A DNA stretch of 64,000 nucleotides from Pseudomonas gingeri (GTDB lineage Bacteria; Pseudomonadota; Gammaproteobacteria; Pseudomonadales; Pseudomonadaceae). A program made the position numbers and the translations under genes. Positions 9,599 to 21,699 of the stretch are shown here, piece by piece. Each line of letters begins with the position of its first letter. Within the stretch, counting starts at the first letter, position 1. The DNA lies in NCBI RefSeq assembly GCF_013386115.1, contig NZ_JACAOR010000005.1, forward strand, positions 598,543 through 662,542. Direction: 5' to 3'. The notes beneath the pieces were generated by a model. The model saw nothing but the letters and a program-made list of their open reading frames with translations, searched no databases and was not told the DNA's origin.

Positions 9599-9716
9599 CG
9601 CCGGCCCCGACACCACAGGATCTGAATGCTGCACTCATAAGAATTTCGTAGTACCGCTGCACCTTTGCCGAACTCGGCTCTGCCATAAATCCAATAACAT
9701 TCGGAGTAGTCGCCTC

Positions 9717-11042
9717 ATGGCTCGTTTGCAACGCACCCTTTCGCTGGGGTCGGTGGTGCTGTTCGGCATCGCCTATATGACGCCGATCATTGTCCTCGGT
9801 ACTTTCGGCATTCTCGCTCAATCCACGGCAGGCATGGTGCCGGCCGCCTATCTCGCGGCGCTGGTGGCGATGTTCTTCACCGCCATGAGCTACGGTCGCA
9901 TGGCCGCGGCCTTCCCGGTGGCCGGCTCGGCCTACAGCTATGTGCGCAAGGCCATCAGCCCGAAACTCGGTTTTATCGCCGGCTGGGCGGTACTGCTCGA
10001 CTATCTGTTCCTGCCGATGGCGATCTGGCTGATCGGCGCGGCCTACCTCAATTCGGCATTTCCCGCGGTACCGCAGGCGGTCTGGGTGCTGGCCTTCATC
10101 GTCATCACCAGCCTGATCAATATCGTCGGCCTGCGCCTGGCCAACGGCATCAACGCGTTGCTGATGCTGGTGCAGTTCCTGGTGCTGATGGCCTTTGTCG
10201 CCCTGGCCATCCACTATATCGGTGGTGACGCCAGCAAGCCGCTGTGGACCCTGGCGCCCTTCTTCAATGGCGACATGCAGATGCCGCTGGTGATGAGCGG
10301 CGCGGCGATTGCCTGCTATTCCTTCCTGGGCTTCGACGCGGTCAGCACCCTGACCGAGGAAACCCGCGACCCGCGCCGCACCATTCCACGGGCGATCATG
10401 CTGATCACCCTGATCGGTGGCCTGATCTTCGTCGGCGTGTCGTATTTCGTGCAGTTGGCCCATCCGGCGTTCGTGTTCGACAACGTCGACTCGGCGGCCT
10501 ACGAGATCGCCCGCAATATCGGCGGTGACCTGTTCGTGACCATCTTCCTGATCGGCCTGATCGTCGGCCAGTTCGCCTCGGGTCTGTCGGCCCAGGCCAG
10601 CGGTTCGCGCCTGCTGTACGCCATGGGCCGCGACGGCGTGTTGCCGAAGGCGTTCTTCGGCAGCCTGAGCGAACGTTTCGGCACGCCGATCAACAGCATC
10701 CTGCTGTGCGCCGTGGTGGCCTTGCTGGCGCTGAAGCTGGACGTGACCACCTCGACCTCTTTCATCAACTTCGGTGCGTTCCTGGCCTTCAGCCTGGTCA
10801 ACCTGTCGGTGATCTTCCACTACTGGATCGGTGGCGAGAAACGCGGCCCGCGCGAGCTGCTGCTGTTCCTGATCTGCCCGCTGATCGGCCTGCTGGCAGA
10901 CCTGTGGCTGATGGTCAGCCTCGATCACCTGGCGATCTACCTGGGCGTCAGCTGGCTGGCAATCGGCCTGATCTACCTGGCGTTCCTGACCGGCGGCTTT
11001 CGCAAGCAGCCACCGGAGATGGATTTCCAAGAAGCCAACTGA
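9717..11042 (+). CDS. APC-family permease, PuuP-like
   Basis: The 441-residue inner-membrane protein has about 12 transmembrane segments. APC motifs include FGIAYMTPIIVLGTFG near the N-terminus, FPVAGSAYSYVRKAISPKLGF, WAVLLDYLFLPM and CYSFLGFDAVSTLTEETRDPRRTIPRAI. By memory these match E. coli PuuP (putrescine importer) more closely than amino acid/polyamine antiporters, so a polyamine or related amine is a plausible substrate. It lies downstream of the amidase gene on the same strand but is separated by the 39-bp repeat array, so cotranscription is uncertain. The ATG at 9717 is preceded by CGGAGTAG. Confidence 0.85.
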   Translation: MARLQRTLSLGSVVLFGIAYMTPIIVLGTFGILAQSTAGMVPAAYLAALVAMFFTAMSYGRMAAAFPVAGSAYSYVRKAISPKLGFIAGWAVLLDYLFLPMAIWLIGAAYLNSAFPAVPQAVWVLAFIVITSLINIVGLRLANGINALLMLVQFLVLMAFVALAIHYIGGDASKPLWTLAPFFNGDMQMPLVMSGAAIACYSFLGFDAVSTLTEETRDPRRTIPRAIMLITLIGGLIFVGVSYFVQLAHPAFVFDNVDSAAYEIARNIGGDLFVTIFLIGLIVGQFASGLSAQASGSRLLYAMGRDGVLPKAFFGSLSERFGTPINSILLCAVVALLALKLDVTTSTSFINFGAFLAFSLVNLSVIFHYWIGGEKRGPRELLLFLICPLIGLLADLWLMVSLDHLAIYLGVSWLAIGLIYLAFLTGGFRKQPPEMDFQEAN

Positions 11043-11063
11043 GCCAGGGCCAGGCCCTTGATT

Positions 11064-11143
11064 GATCGTTTCCACGCTTTGCGCCCGCTTTTGTGACGCG
11101 GAGCGTCACGGGCTGCATTCCCACGCAGAGCGTGGGAACGATC
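11064..11143. repeat. 80-bp palindromic intergenic element (copy 1)
   Basis: The element begins GATCGTT and ends AACGATC, with an inner hairpin GTGACGC/GCGTCAC. A related copy lies at 45753-45862 in the opposite orientation. No transposase is encoded. It looks like a non-autonomous repeat between convergent genes and may also act as a transcription terminator. Confidence 0.8.
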
Positions 11144-11158
11144 AAAGGGTGGGCGCGA

Positions 11159-12568
11159 TCATGTGCCGGTCTTGCTCTGGCGGATCGGCAGCTCGACCCT
11201 GAAGGTCGTGCCTGTTCCCAACTCGCTGCGTACCGAAATCTGCCCGGCGTGTTTCTGCACGATGCCATAGGACAGTGACAATCCCAGCCCGGTGCCCTGG
11301 CCGACCGGCTTGGTGGTGAAGAACGGATCGAAGATCTTCTGCACGGTTTCCGGCGCCATGCCGGAACCGGTATCGGCCACCTCCAGCCAGACGCGGTCCC
11401 CCGCGACCCCGCCGAGCAGGCTGATGGTGCCGCGTTCCGGGCCTATCGCCTGGGCGGCATTGACCACCAGGTTCATGATGACCTGGTTGATCTGCGAGGG
11501 CAGGCATTCGATTTCCGGCAGTCCGGCGTAGTCCTTGATCACATCGGCCTTGTACTTGAGCTCGTTGGCGACGATGTTCAGGGTGGATTCGATCCCCTGC
11601 TGGAGATTGCTCCATTGCCATTCCTGGGTCGAGTCGACCCGGGAGAAGTTCTTCAGGTCCTTGACGATCTGCCCGACCCGCCCGATGCCCTCCTTGGACT
11701 CCTTGATCAGCAACGGGATATCTTCCTTGAGAAAATCCAGTTCGACCCTTTCGCGCAAGGCCTGCAGGCGCGCGAGCAATTCGCTCGAAGCGATGCCTTC
11801 CTCGGCGCCGCGGTAGGCGTCGAGCATTTCTTGCAGTTGGTTGAAATAGCCATCGAGGGTGCCGAGGTTGGAGCCGATGAAACCGATGGGGTTGTTGATT
11901 TCATGGGCGACCCCGGCGGCCAGCTGGCCGAGGGAGGCGAGTTTCTCCGACTGCACCAGCTGGCTTTCGAGCTGCTTGCGCTCGTCGATCTCGTGCTGCA
12001 GGGCCTGGCTCGCCTGCCTGAGGGCCAGGGTGCGCTGTTCCACCAGGTCTTCGAGGGTGTGCATCTGCAGGTTGGCGCGCTGGGTCATTTCCCATTTGTT
12101 GGTCAGGGTATTGGCCAACTGCTGGACCTCGATATTGTCGAAGGGCTTTTTCAGGATCAACAGCCGGTCATGGCCGTGCAGGCGCTCCAGCAACTCTTCC
12201 CAGGAATAGTCGGTATAGGCGGTACAGACCACCACCTGCAGGTTCGGGTCGACTTTCCACAGGTGCTCGATGGTTTCGGCACCGTCCCAACCCTGGGGCA
12301 TGCGCATATCGACGAATGCCAGCGCATAAGGCCGTTCATGGGCCAGGGCGTACTCGACCTTGGCCAGGCCTTCCTGGCCACCATAGGCGGAGTCGAGTTC
12401 AAACGGCTGGCGACTGTCGGCCTTGACCTCGTGGCCGAACAGCGCCGCTTCCATCAGGTCGAGGTCCGGGCTTTCGTCCGCGGCCGGCATCAGTATCTTG
12501 CGAAAGTCATCGTGGATCGACGGTGTGTCGTCCACCAGCAGGATGCGACGGTTCGAGTGCGTTGTCAT
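11159..12568 (-). CDS. Response regulator-histidine kinase hybrid
   Basis: The 469-residue cytoplasmic protein begins with a receiver domain (about residues 1-150: [20 protein letters not shown], phospho-acceptor Asp in [12 protein letters not shown], Lys in LILKKPFD). A coiled-coil linker (about 165-215) leads to a histidine kinase with H-box [12 protein letters not shown]-box [12 protein letters not shown]1 DTGSGM and G2 GTGLGLS. A receiver placed before the kinase core means it can be phosphorylated by another kinase and then signal onward. Its receiver is clearly paralogous to those of the two GGDEF-EAL proteins upstream. It is the last gene of the operon and its ATG overlaps the preceding stop (ATGA). 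Confidence 0.9.
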   Translation of the reverse strand: MTTHSNRRILLVDDTPSIHDDFRKILMPAADESPDLDLMEAALFGHEVKADSRQPFELDSAYGGQEGLAKVEYALAHERPYALAFVDMRMPQGWDGAETIEHLWKVDPNLQVVVCTAYTDYSWEELLERLHGHDRLLILKKPFDNIEVQQLANTLTNKWEMTQRANLQMHTLEDLVEQRTLALRQASQALQHEIDERKQLESQLVQSEKLASLGQLAAGVAHEINNPIGFIGSNLGTLDGYFNQLQEMLDAYRGAEEGIASSELLARLQALRERVELDFLKEDIPLLIKESKEGIGRVGQIVKDLKNFSRVDSTQEWQWSNLQQGIESTLNIVANELKYKADVIKDYAGLPEIECLPSQINQVIMNLVVNAAQAIGPERGTISLLGGVAGDRVWLEVADTGSGMAPETVQKIFDPFFTTKPVGQGTGLGLSLSYGIVQKHAGQISVRSELGTGTTFRVELPIRQSKTGT

Positions 12569-14379
12569 GAGACCCCCACGGCGGTTTTCAATGGCAATTC
12601 GAGGGTGAAGACAGCGCCTTTTCCAGGGCCGTCGCTATGGGCGGTGAGGTGTCCGTTCATCTCTATCGCGGCCAGGGCGCAACTGTGCAGGCCGAAGCCG
12701 TGGCCGTCCTTGCGGGTGGTGAAACCGTGGGCAAAGATGCGCGTCATGTTCTCCGGCAGGATGCCTTCGCCGTCGTCCTTGACGCTGATATGCAGGGTCG
12801 AGCCCTCGACCACCCGGACCTGCAGGGTCAGCTTGCGAGCCCGGTCGGACAGGCTGGACATCGCCTGCTTGGCATTGCTGATCAGGTTGATCAGGATCAG
12901 CAGCATGCGGTGCTTGTCGGCCATCACCTGGGGCACATCCTCGTAGTCGCGGACCACGGTGACATTGTGTCGGGTCAGGGCGCCGGAGTTCATGCGCAGG
13001 GCATCTTCGAGCAGCTCGCCGATGTGCAGCGGTTCTTCGAGGCTGGAGACCCCGGCATAGGATTGCTGGGTGGAGACGATGTCCTTGATGTGGTCGACGC
13101 TTTTGCTCAGCTGGACCAGCTCGTCGGCCATGCCTTGCTGTTCCGCGGCAATGGCCTCGACCAGCTGGTTGAGGTAGCCCGGCAGCAACTTGCCCTTTTC
13201 GTCACGGGTCAGGAACTCGCCGAGATCGTCGCGATGCTCGTTCATCAGCGCGACCGCCCGGCCCAGGCCCAGTGCCTTGCTGGTGCGCAGCTTGCGGGCC
13301 ACCAGGTCGGCGGAGATGTTCACGCTGTTGAGCACGTTGCCGACGTTGTGCAGCACGTTGGTGGCGATCTCGGCCATGCCGGCGTGGCGGGCGGTGTCCA
13401 TCAGTTCGCTCTGCGCCTCGCGCAGTTCGCGGGTGCGTTCCTCGACCCGTTGCTCCAGGTGCTCGTTGGCGGTCTGCAGGTCCCGGTTGATCTGGTTGAT
13501 CTGCGCATAGCTGCGAACCAGGCGGCTGGCCAGGTACAGCAGCAGGACGACCATCAGGGCGGAGAAGATCAACAGGTACAGGTGATATTGCTGGTCGACG
13601 CGGTCGGCGCTCTGCTGGTCCTGGTTCAACTGGTCGGTGATCGCATCCAGGCTTTCGGACACCGGGACGGCGGCGATCTCGTCGAGCAGGGTGTTGACCA
13701 GAGGTTGCTCGCGCAGGATCAGTTGCACATGGTTGAGCAGGATCTCCATCGGCACCTTGAAGTCCGCCGGCAGGCGCTGCTGGTCGACCGTGACCTGGTT
13801 GATCCCCAGGAGAATGCTGTTGGCGCGATCTTCCGTGGTGCTCTGGGCAAACTCCAGGGTGCTGAGCAACAGGTCGTAGATGTCATTGGAAGTGGCCTGG
13901 AGCATCAGTTTGTCGTAGTCCTGGAGCCCGCTGAGCTGACGCTGGATGTCGTCTTCGGCGGTCGGCAGGAAGGCCAGCGAGTTGCGCAGCACGGCGTTGT
14001 GGGACTTGAACTGTTCGACCAGCCGGGTTTTCTCCGAGAGTGCCTGGCTCAGGGTCGCCCGACGTTCCTTCCAGGCGCCCGGATCATCTTTCGGCTGGTT
14101 CAGCGCTGTCGCTTCGAACGTATGCAGCAGGGTCTTCATGTCGACCTGGGGCTTGATCAGCGGATCGTAATTACGCGCGACGGCAATCCTGGCTTTGAGG
14201 ATTTCCGTGTCCCAGCGCGCGTCCAGTTGCTTGACCTGGGCAATCAGGTCGCGGGCTCCGGCGTAGTCCTGGGATGTGTCGGGGCGTGACATGAGGTACA
14301 GAAACACCAGCACCGACGCCAGTACGAGGGTGAGCAGCGGCAAGAGCACGCGGTTCAACAAGCGACGGGTCAGTATCAT
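12565..14379 (-). CDS. Membrane sensor histidine kinase
   Basis: The 604-residue protein has an N-terminal membrane segment (about 12-31), a periplasmic helical sensor region of roughly 240 residues, and a second membrane segment (about 275-292). A coiled coil follows (NEHLEQRVEERTRELREA). The H-box is of the variant type VLHNVGNVLNSVN, with Asn after His in place of the usual acidic residue. The ATPase core is complete: N-box LINLISNAKQAM, G1 DDGEGI, G2 GFGLHSCA. It overlaps both neighbours by 4 bp (ATGA), so it is translationally coupled to the cytochrome peroxidase gene. The periplasmic domain is the likely point of contact with a periplasmic signal, possibly the neighbouring peroxidase. 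Confidence 0.9.
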   Translation of the reverse strand: MILTRRLLNRVLLPLLTLVLASVLVFLYLMSRPDTSQDYAGARDLIAQVKQLDARWDTEILKARIAVARNYDPLIKPQVDMKTLLHTFEATALNQPKDDPGAWKERRATLSQALSEKTRLVEQFKSHNAVLRNSLAFLPTAEDDIQRQLSGLQDYDKLMLQATSNDIYDLLLSTLEFAQSTTEDRANSILLGINQVTVDQQRLPADFKVPMEILLNHVQLILREQPLVNTLLDEIAAVPVSESLDAITDQLNQDQQSADRVDQQYHLYLLIFSALMVVLLLYLASRLVRSYAQINQINRDLQTANEHLEQRVEERTRELREAQSELMDTARHAGMAEIATNVLHNVGNVLNSVNISADLVARKLRTSKALGLGRAVALMNEHRDDLGEFLTRDEKGKLLPGYLNQLVEAIAAEQQGMADELVQLSKSVDHIKDIVSTQQSYAGVSSLEEPLHIGELLEDALRMNSGALTRHNVTVVRDYEDVPQVMADKHRMLLILINLISNAKQAMSSLSDRARKLTLQVRVVEGSTLHISVKDDGEGILPENMTRIFAHGFTTRKDGHGFGLHSCALAAIEMNGHLTAHSDGPGKGAVFTLELPLKTAVGVS

Positions 14380-15332
14380 AGCGGCTTGCCTCCCAGTTCT
14401 CCGGTCAGTGTCTTGAGAAACAGGATGATCAGGCGCTTGTCCTCGGCAGAGGGAATGCGCCCCAGTTGATAGGTGAACATCACGCTGACCGCCTCATCGA
14501 GGGTCTTCGCCGATCCATCATGAAAGTACGGTGCGGTGAGGGCGACGTTACGCAGGCTGGGAACCTTGAATACGTGACGGTCTTCCTCGTCCCCGGTGGT
14601 CAGGTAGCGTCCCAGGTCGGCCTCGGTCGGATTGCCGCGGGCCTGGAAGTAGTCGCCCATCACCCCGAACTTCTGGAACATGTTGCCGCCGATATTCACT
14701 CCCTGGTGGCAGGCGATGCAGCCGTAGTCCTTGAAGCGCTGGTAGCCGTATTTCTCGTCGAGGCTGAGAATTTCGGTGTTGCCCAGCAGGTACTGGTCGA
14801 ACCGCGAATTGGGCGTCAGCAGGGTGCGTTCGTAGCTGCTCAGGGCGTTCTGCACGTTGACGGCGCTCACGCCATCGGGATAGGCGCCGCGAAAGGCCGC
14901 CTGGTACGCCGGGTCCTTGACCAGGACGTCGATGATGTTCGGCCAGCTGTTGCCCATCTCGATCGGGCTGCGCACCACTTCCTCGACCTGTGCTTCCAGG
15001 CTCTCGGCGCGTCCGTTCCAGAATTGCCGGAAGTTCAGCGCGGCATTGAGTACGGTCGGGGTATTCACGCCGACCGTCGCGCCATGAAAACCGATGGAAA
15101 ACGGCTTGTCGTCGGCACCGCCCTTTTCCAGTTGATGGCAGGTGGCACAGGACACGCTGCCATTGATCGACAGGCGCTTCTCATTGAACAACTGGCGACC
15201 CAGTTCCACCCGGCGCGGGTCCTGTTGCGGGATATCCGGTAGGGGCTTGAGCGGTTCATCGAGGGGCGCGGCCAGGACGGGCAGGCACAGCGCTGTCCAG
15301 AGCAACAACACAAGCTTTCCAGGTGATGACAT
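14376..15332 (-). CDS. Di-heme cytochrome c peroxidase family protein
   Basis: The 318-residue protein has a signal peptide (MSSPGKLVLLLWTALCLPVLA) and two c-type heme sites, SCATCH (about residue 66) and GCIACH (about residue 205), as in CcpA/MauG-family periplasmic peroxidases. Other family features are the LGRQLFNEKRLS start, NTPTVLNAA, RNVALTAPYFHDGS and the C-terminal LFLKTLTGEL. Classical members reduce hydrogen peroxide to water using cytochrome c electrons. The start at 15332 has AAGGAAG upstream. It is unusual here in lying between c-di-GMP enzymes (36 bp gap) and a sensor kinase (4-bp overlap), which suggests a sensory or signalling role in addition to, or in place of, detoxification. 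Confidence 0.92.
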   Translation of the reverse strand: MSSPGKLVLLLWTALCLPVLAAPLDEPLKPLPDIPQQDPRRVELGRQLFNEKRLSINGSVSCATCHQLEKGGADDKPFSIGFHGATVGVNTPTVLNAALNFRQFWNGRAESLEAQVEEVVRSPIEMGNSWPNIIDVLVKDPAYQAAFRGAYPDGVSAVNVQNALSSYERTLLTPNSRFDQYLLGNTEILSLDEKYGYQRFKDYGCIACHQGVNIGGNMFQKFGVMGDYFQARGNPTEADLGRYLTTGDEEDRHVFKVPSLRNVALTAPYFHDGSAKTLDEAVSVMFTYQLGRIPSAEDKRLIILFLKTLTGELGGKPL

Positions 15333-15368
15333 CGCGTGCTTCCTTGGCGGTAAGGGCTGTGGTGTCAA

Positions 15369-17242
<1,874 letters not shown>

Positions 17243-17243
<1 letters not shown>

Positions 17244-19507
17244 CACGGTACCTCGCGATCGTGCGGCGTTTCAGGGTTGATATTGCCCGCCTGCAACAAC
17301 TGCGAGGCGTGCTGGCTGTCGACGGCCTTGCTGAAGTAATAGCCCTGGGCGTTCATCGGCGAACCGGTGGAAATCAGCGAGCTGCGCTGCTCGAGGGTTT
17401 CCACCCCTTCGGCGATGATGCCGATGCCCACTTCCCGGGCGAAGTTGATGATGGCGCGCAGGGTATTGGCGCTCTCCGGATCCTGGGTCGCGTGACGGAT
17501 GAACGACTGCGCCAGTTTCAGGTGATTGACCCGGTAGGTCCTCAGGTAGTCGAACGACGAGTAGTCGGTGCCGAAATCGTCGATGGCGATCTTCACCCCG
17601 AGTTCGCGCAATTGCGGCAGCACGTCGTTCTGTGTCCATTTGGTCTGGGCCAGGGTCGCCTCGGTGACATCGAACTCCAGGTCCGCGGGCGAAATACCCC
17701 AGCGGGTGGTGGTTTCGACCACGTCGCGAACCAGTTCACCACCACTCTTGAGTTGGACTAGCGACAGGTTGATCGCGATCACCGGCGGAGCCATGCCTTC
17801 GTCGCGCCATTGGCGCATCTGCCGGCAGGCCCGGTCCAGCACCCAGTGGCCGAGGGCGACGATGGTGCCGGTCTTTTCCGCCGCCGGAATAAACACATCG
17901 GCACCGAGCAGGCCGCGTTCGGGGTGGTTCCAGCGCACCAGTGCCTCCATGCCGAGGATCTTGCCGCTGGCCAGGTCGACTTCGGGCAGGTAGTGCAGTT
18001 CCAGTTCATCGTGTTCGATGGCATGTTTCAGGTCATTGGCAATGGCGACTCGCTCGGTGACCTCCTGATTGATCTCCTCGGAATGGAAGTGGTACTGGTT
18101 GCGACCCTGTTCCTTGGAGCGGTACAGCGCCATGTCGGCCTGGACCAGCAGGGTATCGGCGCTTTCGCTGTCCGGGGCGTAGGTGCTGATGCCGATGCTG
18201 ACGGAAATCCGCACGTCGTTGCCGTCGAGTTGGTAGGGCTCGACCAGGGCATTGCGGATTCTCGCTGCCAAGGCACCGGAATGGGCCGGGTCGCTCATCT
18301 CGGTCTGCAGCACCGCGAACTCATCGCCGCCCAGGCGTGCCACCACATCGCTGTCGCGGGTACAGGCCTTGATGCGGCGGGACACTTCCTGGAGCAGCAA
18401 GTCGCCGACAGGATGGCCGAGTGTGTCGTTGATGCGCTTGAAATGGTCCAGGTCGAGATAGAACACCGCGAATGGCGAGGCCCCGCGCTGGGCGGCGGCG
18501 AAGCTCTGGTGCAGGCGTTCGATCATGGTCGAGCGGTTGGCCAGCCCGGTGAGCCCGTCGGTGCGGGCGAGCAGGGCGATCTTTTCCTCGGCCACCTTGC
18601 GCTCGGTGATATCGATGATGATGCCTTCTACCTCGAGCAGGCGGCCTTCGCCATCGCGCACCGGCACATAGCGGTTCTCGACCCAGCGCCAGTGACCGTC
18701 GCCCGTGCGCAGGCGGTATTCGATGGAGGCGCCCTGGGCGTCCTTGTCCAGCACCCGGGCCATGGCCGTGTCGACCTTGGTCTGGTCCTCGGCATGAATC
18801 AGCACCTGGCGCCAATCCTCCGAGCCCACCAGGTCCTTGGCCACATGCCCGAACTTGGTGATGTTGTGGGAGATGTACATCAGTGGAAACGATGGCTCGC
18901 CCCGCAGGCGGTAGAGGATGGTCGGGCTGTTCTGGACGATGATGTTGGCATCGGACAGTTCGCGGGTACGCTCCTCGACGGCCTGTTCGAGCTGGTCCAT
19001 TTTCAGGGCCGCGTCCTCGGTCATCTGCCATTTGGCGGTCAGGGCGCTGGCGAGCTGGCGGATCTCGATCGCATCGAACGGTTTTTTCAGGATCAACAGG
19101 CGATCGCCCATGTCGACACGCTCGTTCATGTCCTCCAGCGAGTAATCGGAGTAGGCGGTGCACAGGGCGATCTGCAGCTTGGGATCGACCTGCCAGAGTC
19201 GCTCGATGGTTTCCAGGCCGTCCCAGCCGGGCGGCATGCGCATGTCGATAAAGGCCATGGCATAGGGACGTCCCTCAGCCAGCGCCTGCTCGACCCGGGC
19301 CAGGCCGTCCTGGCCCTGGAACGCCGAGTCCAGCTCGAACGCGTATTGCGCACGGGTGACGGGAGTACCGAACAAGGCTTCCTCGGCCGATTGCAGATCG
19401 TCTTCGACGACGTGTGGGCAGAGGATCTTGCGGAAATCTTCGTGGATCGACGCCGTATCGTCGATGACCAGGATGCGCCGGTTGCTGCGGTCCGCCGTGC
19501 TGTTCAT
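17243..19507 (-). CDS. Response regulator with PAS, intact GGDEF and altered EAL domain
   Basis: The 754-residue protein has a receiver (about 10-150), a PAS/PAC segment (about 175-295, ending VEGIIIDITERK), a GGDEF domain (about 300-465) and an EAL domain (about 480-740). The cyclase site looks intact: FYLDLDHFKRIND, RDSD inhibitory site and RLGGDEF. The EAL domain keeps EAL, DDFG, Lys and AEGVET, but the metal-ligand Glu of the ExTE motif is Asp (FDVTEA), GTGYSS is GTDYSS and KID is KLA. So it is predicted mainly to be a diguanylate cyclase, the complement of its downstream neighbour. It is the first gene of the operon. The start at 19507 matches the receiver N-terminus of its paralogues; an open frame extends 39 codons further. 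Confidence 0.9.
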
Positions 19508-19754
19508 CGCAGGGCTCGGATCATATGATTGTCGAAATGTACCGAATGCATGCAGAAATCCTTTCCCGGTGGGCACACAGCGACTGCGCGCTCGACTGCC
19601 TGGAGCATAGATCGGCTTGCACACACATGTCGAAATAGTTGCGTTGATCGGTGGTCGAGGCGGCCATAAAAATCTACCCTAAGGGCGAAGACAGGGATCG
19701 TCGGCCATTTAGAGATCCCGCACGCGAAAGTCCTATGCTGACATGAGGTGCTCC

Positions 19755-21107
19755 ATGGATGAATCCACCGCCGGTTCCGTGACCAGACCCCGTGTTCTGC
19801 TGGTCGATGACGAAGAATCGATTCTCAATAGCCTGCGACGCCTGTTGCGCAGCCAGCCCTACGAGCTGTTCCTCGCCAATAGTGGAGCCAGTGCCCTGGA
19901 AATCATGGCCGGGCAGCCCATCGACCTGGTCATCAGCGATGCGCGCATGCCGAACATGGATGGCGCCACCCTGCTGGCGAGCATCCATGAGCTGTATCCC
20001 GCCACGCTGCGGATCCTGCTGACCGGTTATGCCGATATGGACATGATCATCAAGGCGATCAACGAGGGGCAGATCTATCGCTATATCAGCAAACCCTGGA
20101 ACGACGAGGAACTGATGTTGACGGTGCGCCAGGCCCTGGCGTTCCAGCATTCGGAAAGCGAGCGCCAGCGCCTGCAGGCGCTGGCCCGGGAACAGAACCA
20201 GCAGTTGCAGACGCTCAACGCGACCCTGGAAAAACGCGTGCTGGCACGCACCAGCGAAGTCCAGCAGACCGCCGACATGCTCGACCTGGCCTATGAGGAA
20301 CTCAAGCGCAGCTATGCGGTGACCGCCGAGGTGTTTTCGCGGATGGTCGAGTGGCGCCTGCCCCAGGACAAGCAGACCAACCGGGCGATCATCGATCTGG
20401 TGAAGGCCTGGTGCAAGGCCCATGAGCTGGACGAGGCCGATACCCGCAACCTGGCCATGGCGGCGGCGTTGCACAACATCGGCAAGATGAGCTGGACCGA
20501 CGGCATGATGGGCGCGCCGGCGGACCTGCTGCACCATACCGATCGTGAGCGTTATCGTGGTTATCCAAAGCAGAGCGAATCATTGCTGATGACCCTGGAG
20601 CCGATGCAGGACGCGGCCCGCTTGATTCTTCATCATCAGGAGCGCTGGGATGGCAGCGGTTTCCCCGATCACCTCAAGGGCGACGCCATTCCCCTCGGCG
20701 CACGGGTGCTGAAACTGGCCGTCGATTTTGTCGAGTTGCAGCGTGGGTTGATTCTCGAGCGGCATCTGAACAGCGACGAGGCCCTGGTGTTCATCCGCAA
20801 GTATGCGGGGCGCCTGTACGACCCGGAACTGGTCGAGGCGTTCGTCAAGGTCTGTGCCGACCACCTGAGCGATGTCACCGCTGGCGATCCGAGCGTCAAG
20901 GTACTGGGCACCCGCGAGCTGGTGGCGGGCATGATCCTGGCGCGCAACCTGAATGCCGACAACGGCATGCTGCTGCTCAATGCCGGCAAGGTGCTGAGTG
21001 GCCTGCTGGTGGAGAAGTTGATCAGCTTCGAGGCCATGGAGAAAGCCAAGTACAGCGTCTTCGTCAAGGTGCCCGAAGAGGTGGCGCTACTGGAGCAGGC
21101 GACCTGA
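19755..21107 (+). CDS. Response regulator with degenerate HD-GYP domain
   Basis: The 450-residue protein has a CheY-like receiver (about 10-130: VLLVDDEESILNSLRRLL, Asp in VISDARMPNMDG, Lys in YISKPWND), a coiled-coil linker (about 135-190) and an HD-GYP-like domain (about 195-370). The domain departs from the family: the HD pair reads HN (AALHNIGKM), the later HP motif is YP, and GYP is GFP, while the HHQERWDGSG segment is kept. The metal site is therefore incomplete, so c-di-GMP hydrolysis is doubtful. It diverges from the c-di-GMP operon across 247 bp and probably belongs to the same circuit. GAGG lies seven bases before the ATG at 19755. Confidence 0.88.
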   Translation: MDESTAGSVTRPRVLLVDDEESILNSLRRLLRSQPYELFLANSGASALEIMAGQPIDLVISDARMPNMDGATLLASIHELYPATLRILLTGYADMDMIIKAINEGQIYRYISKPWNDEELMLTVRQALAFQHSESERQRLQALAREQNQQLQTLNATLEKRVLARTSEVQQTADMLDLAYEELKRSYAVTAEVFSRMVEWRLPQDKQTNRAIIDLVKAWCKAHELDEADTRNLAMAAALHNIGKMSWTDGMMGAPADLLHHTDRERYRGYPKQSESLLMTLEPMQDAARLILHHQERWDGSGFPDHLKGDAIPLGARVLKLAVDFVELQRGLILERHLNSDEALVFIRKYAGRLYDPELVEAFVKVCADHLSDVTAGDPSVKVLGTRELVAGMILARNLNADNGMLLLNAGKVLSGLLVEKLISFEAMEKAKYSVFVKVPEEVALLEQAT

Positions 21108-21228
21108 ATCCGATCCGATAACCTGTACGCGCCGGGGGCGTATTCGCCTTGACCGACAGGTTCAGGGCTTGCCTGCCGGCCGCCCGGGATGTGATCCTGC
21201 CGGCTTTTTTCAGGACCGTGCCGAGACC

Positions 21229-21657
21229 ATGACCGCCTTTTCCGCTTCCCGGACCATCCGTATCGCCGCCGCCCTGCTGATCGGCCCCGATGGCCGGACC
21301 CTGCTGGTACGCAAGCGTGGCACCCAGGCTTTCATGCAGCCCGGAGGCAAGATCGAAGCCCATGAACAGCCGGCCACGGCCCTGGTCCGCGAGCTTGAGG
21401 AAGAGCTGGGGCTGCGCGTCGATCCCGCTGCCGCCCGCTACCTCGGGCAGTTCTGCGCGCCGGCCGCCAACGAACCCGGTTTCGATGTGAGCGCCGAGCT
21501 GTTCCTGCTCGATATCGGTGAAGCGGTCGAGCCTGCGGCCGAGATCGAAGAGGTGGTGTGGATCGATCCGGCCACCGACGGCAATCTGTGCCTGGCGCCA
21601 TTGACACGGGACCTGATCCTGCCGTTCTATCGTGCCTCGCTGCAGGCCCCTGCCTGA
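21229..21657 (+). CDS. Nudix hydrolase
   Basis: The 142-residue protein contains an exact Nudix box (about residues 36-58): Gly, five residues, Glu, seven residues, then REL-EEELGL. The family hydrolyses nucleoside diphosphates linked to another group, including oxidised or damaged nucleotides; the substrate here is unknown. It lies 42 bp upstream of a LysE-type exporter on the same strand and may be cotranscribed with it. Confidence 0.85.
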   Translation: MTAFSASRTIRIAAALLIGPDGRTLLVRKRGTQAFMQPGGKIEAHEQPATALVRELEEELGLRVDPAAARYLGQFCAPAANEPGFDVSAELFLLDIGEAVEPAAEIEEVVWIDPATDGNLCLAPLTRDLILPFYRASLQAPA

Positions 21658-21699
21658 TCCCAGTGGAACCTGACTTGTTTTGTCGACCAAGGACTGTCC

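Noticed and set aside
9170..9634. Open frames on both strands encoding 13-residue peptide repeats
   Set aside because: They arise because the 39-bp DNA repeat is a multiple of three and the units contain no stops; there is no start signal or plausible protein.
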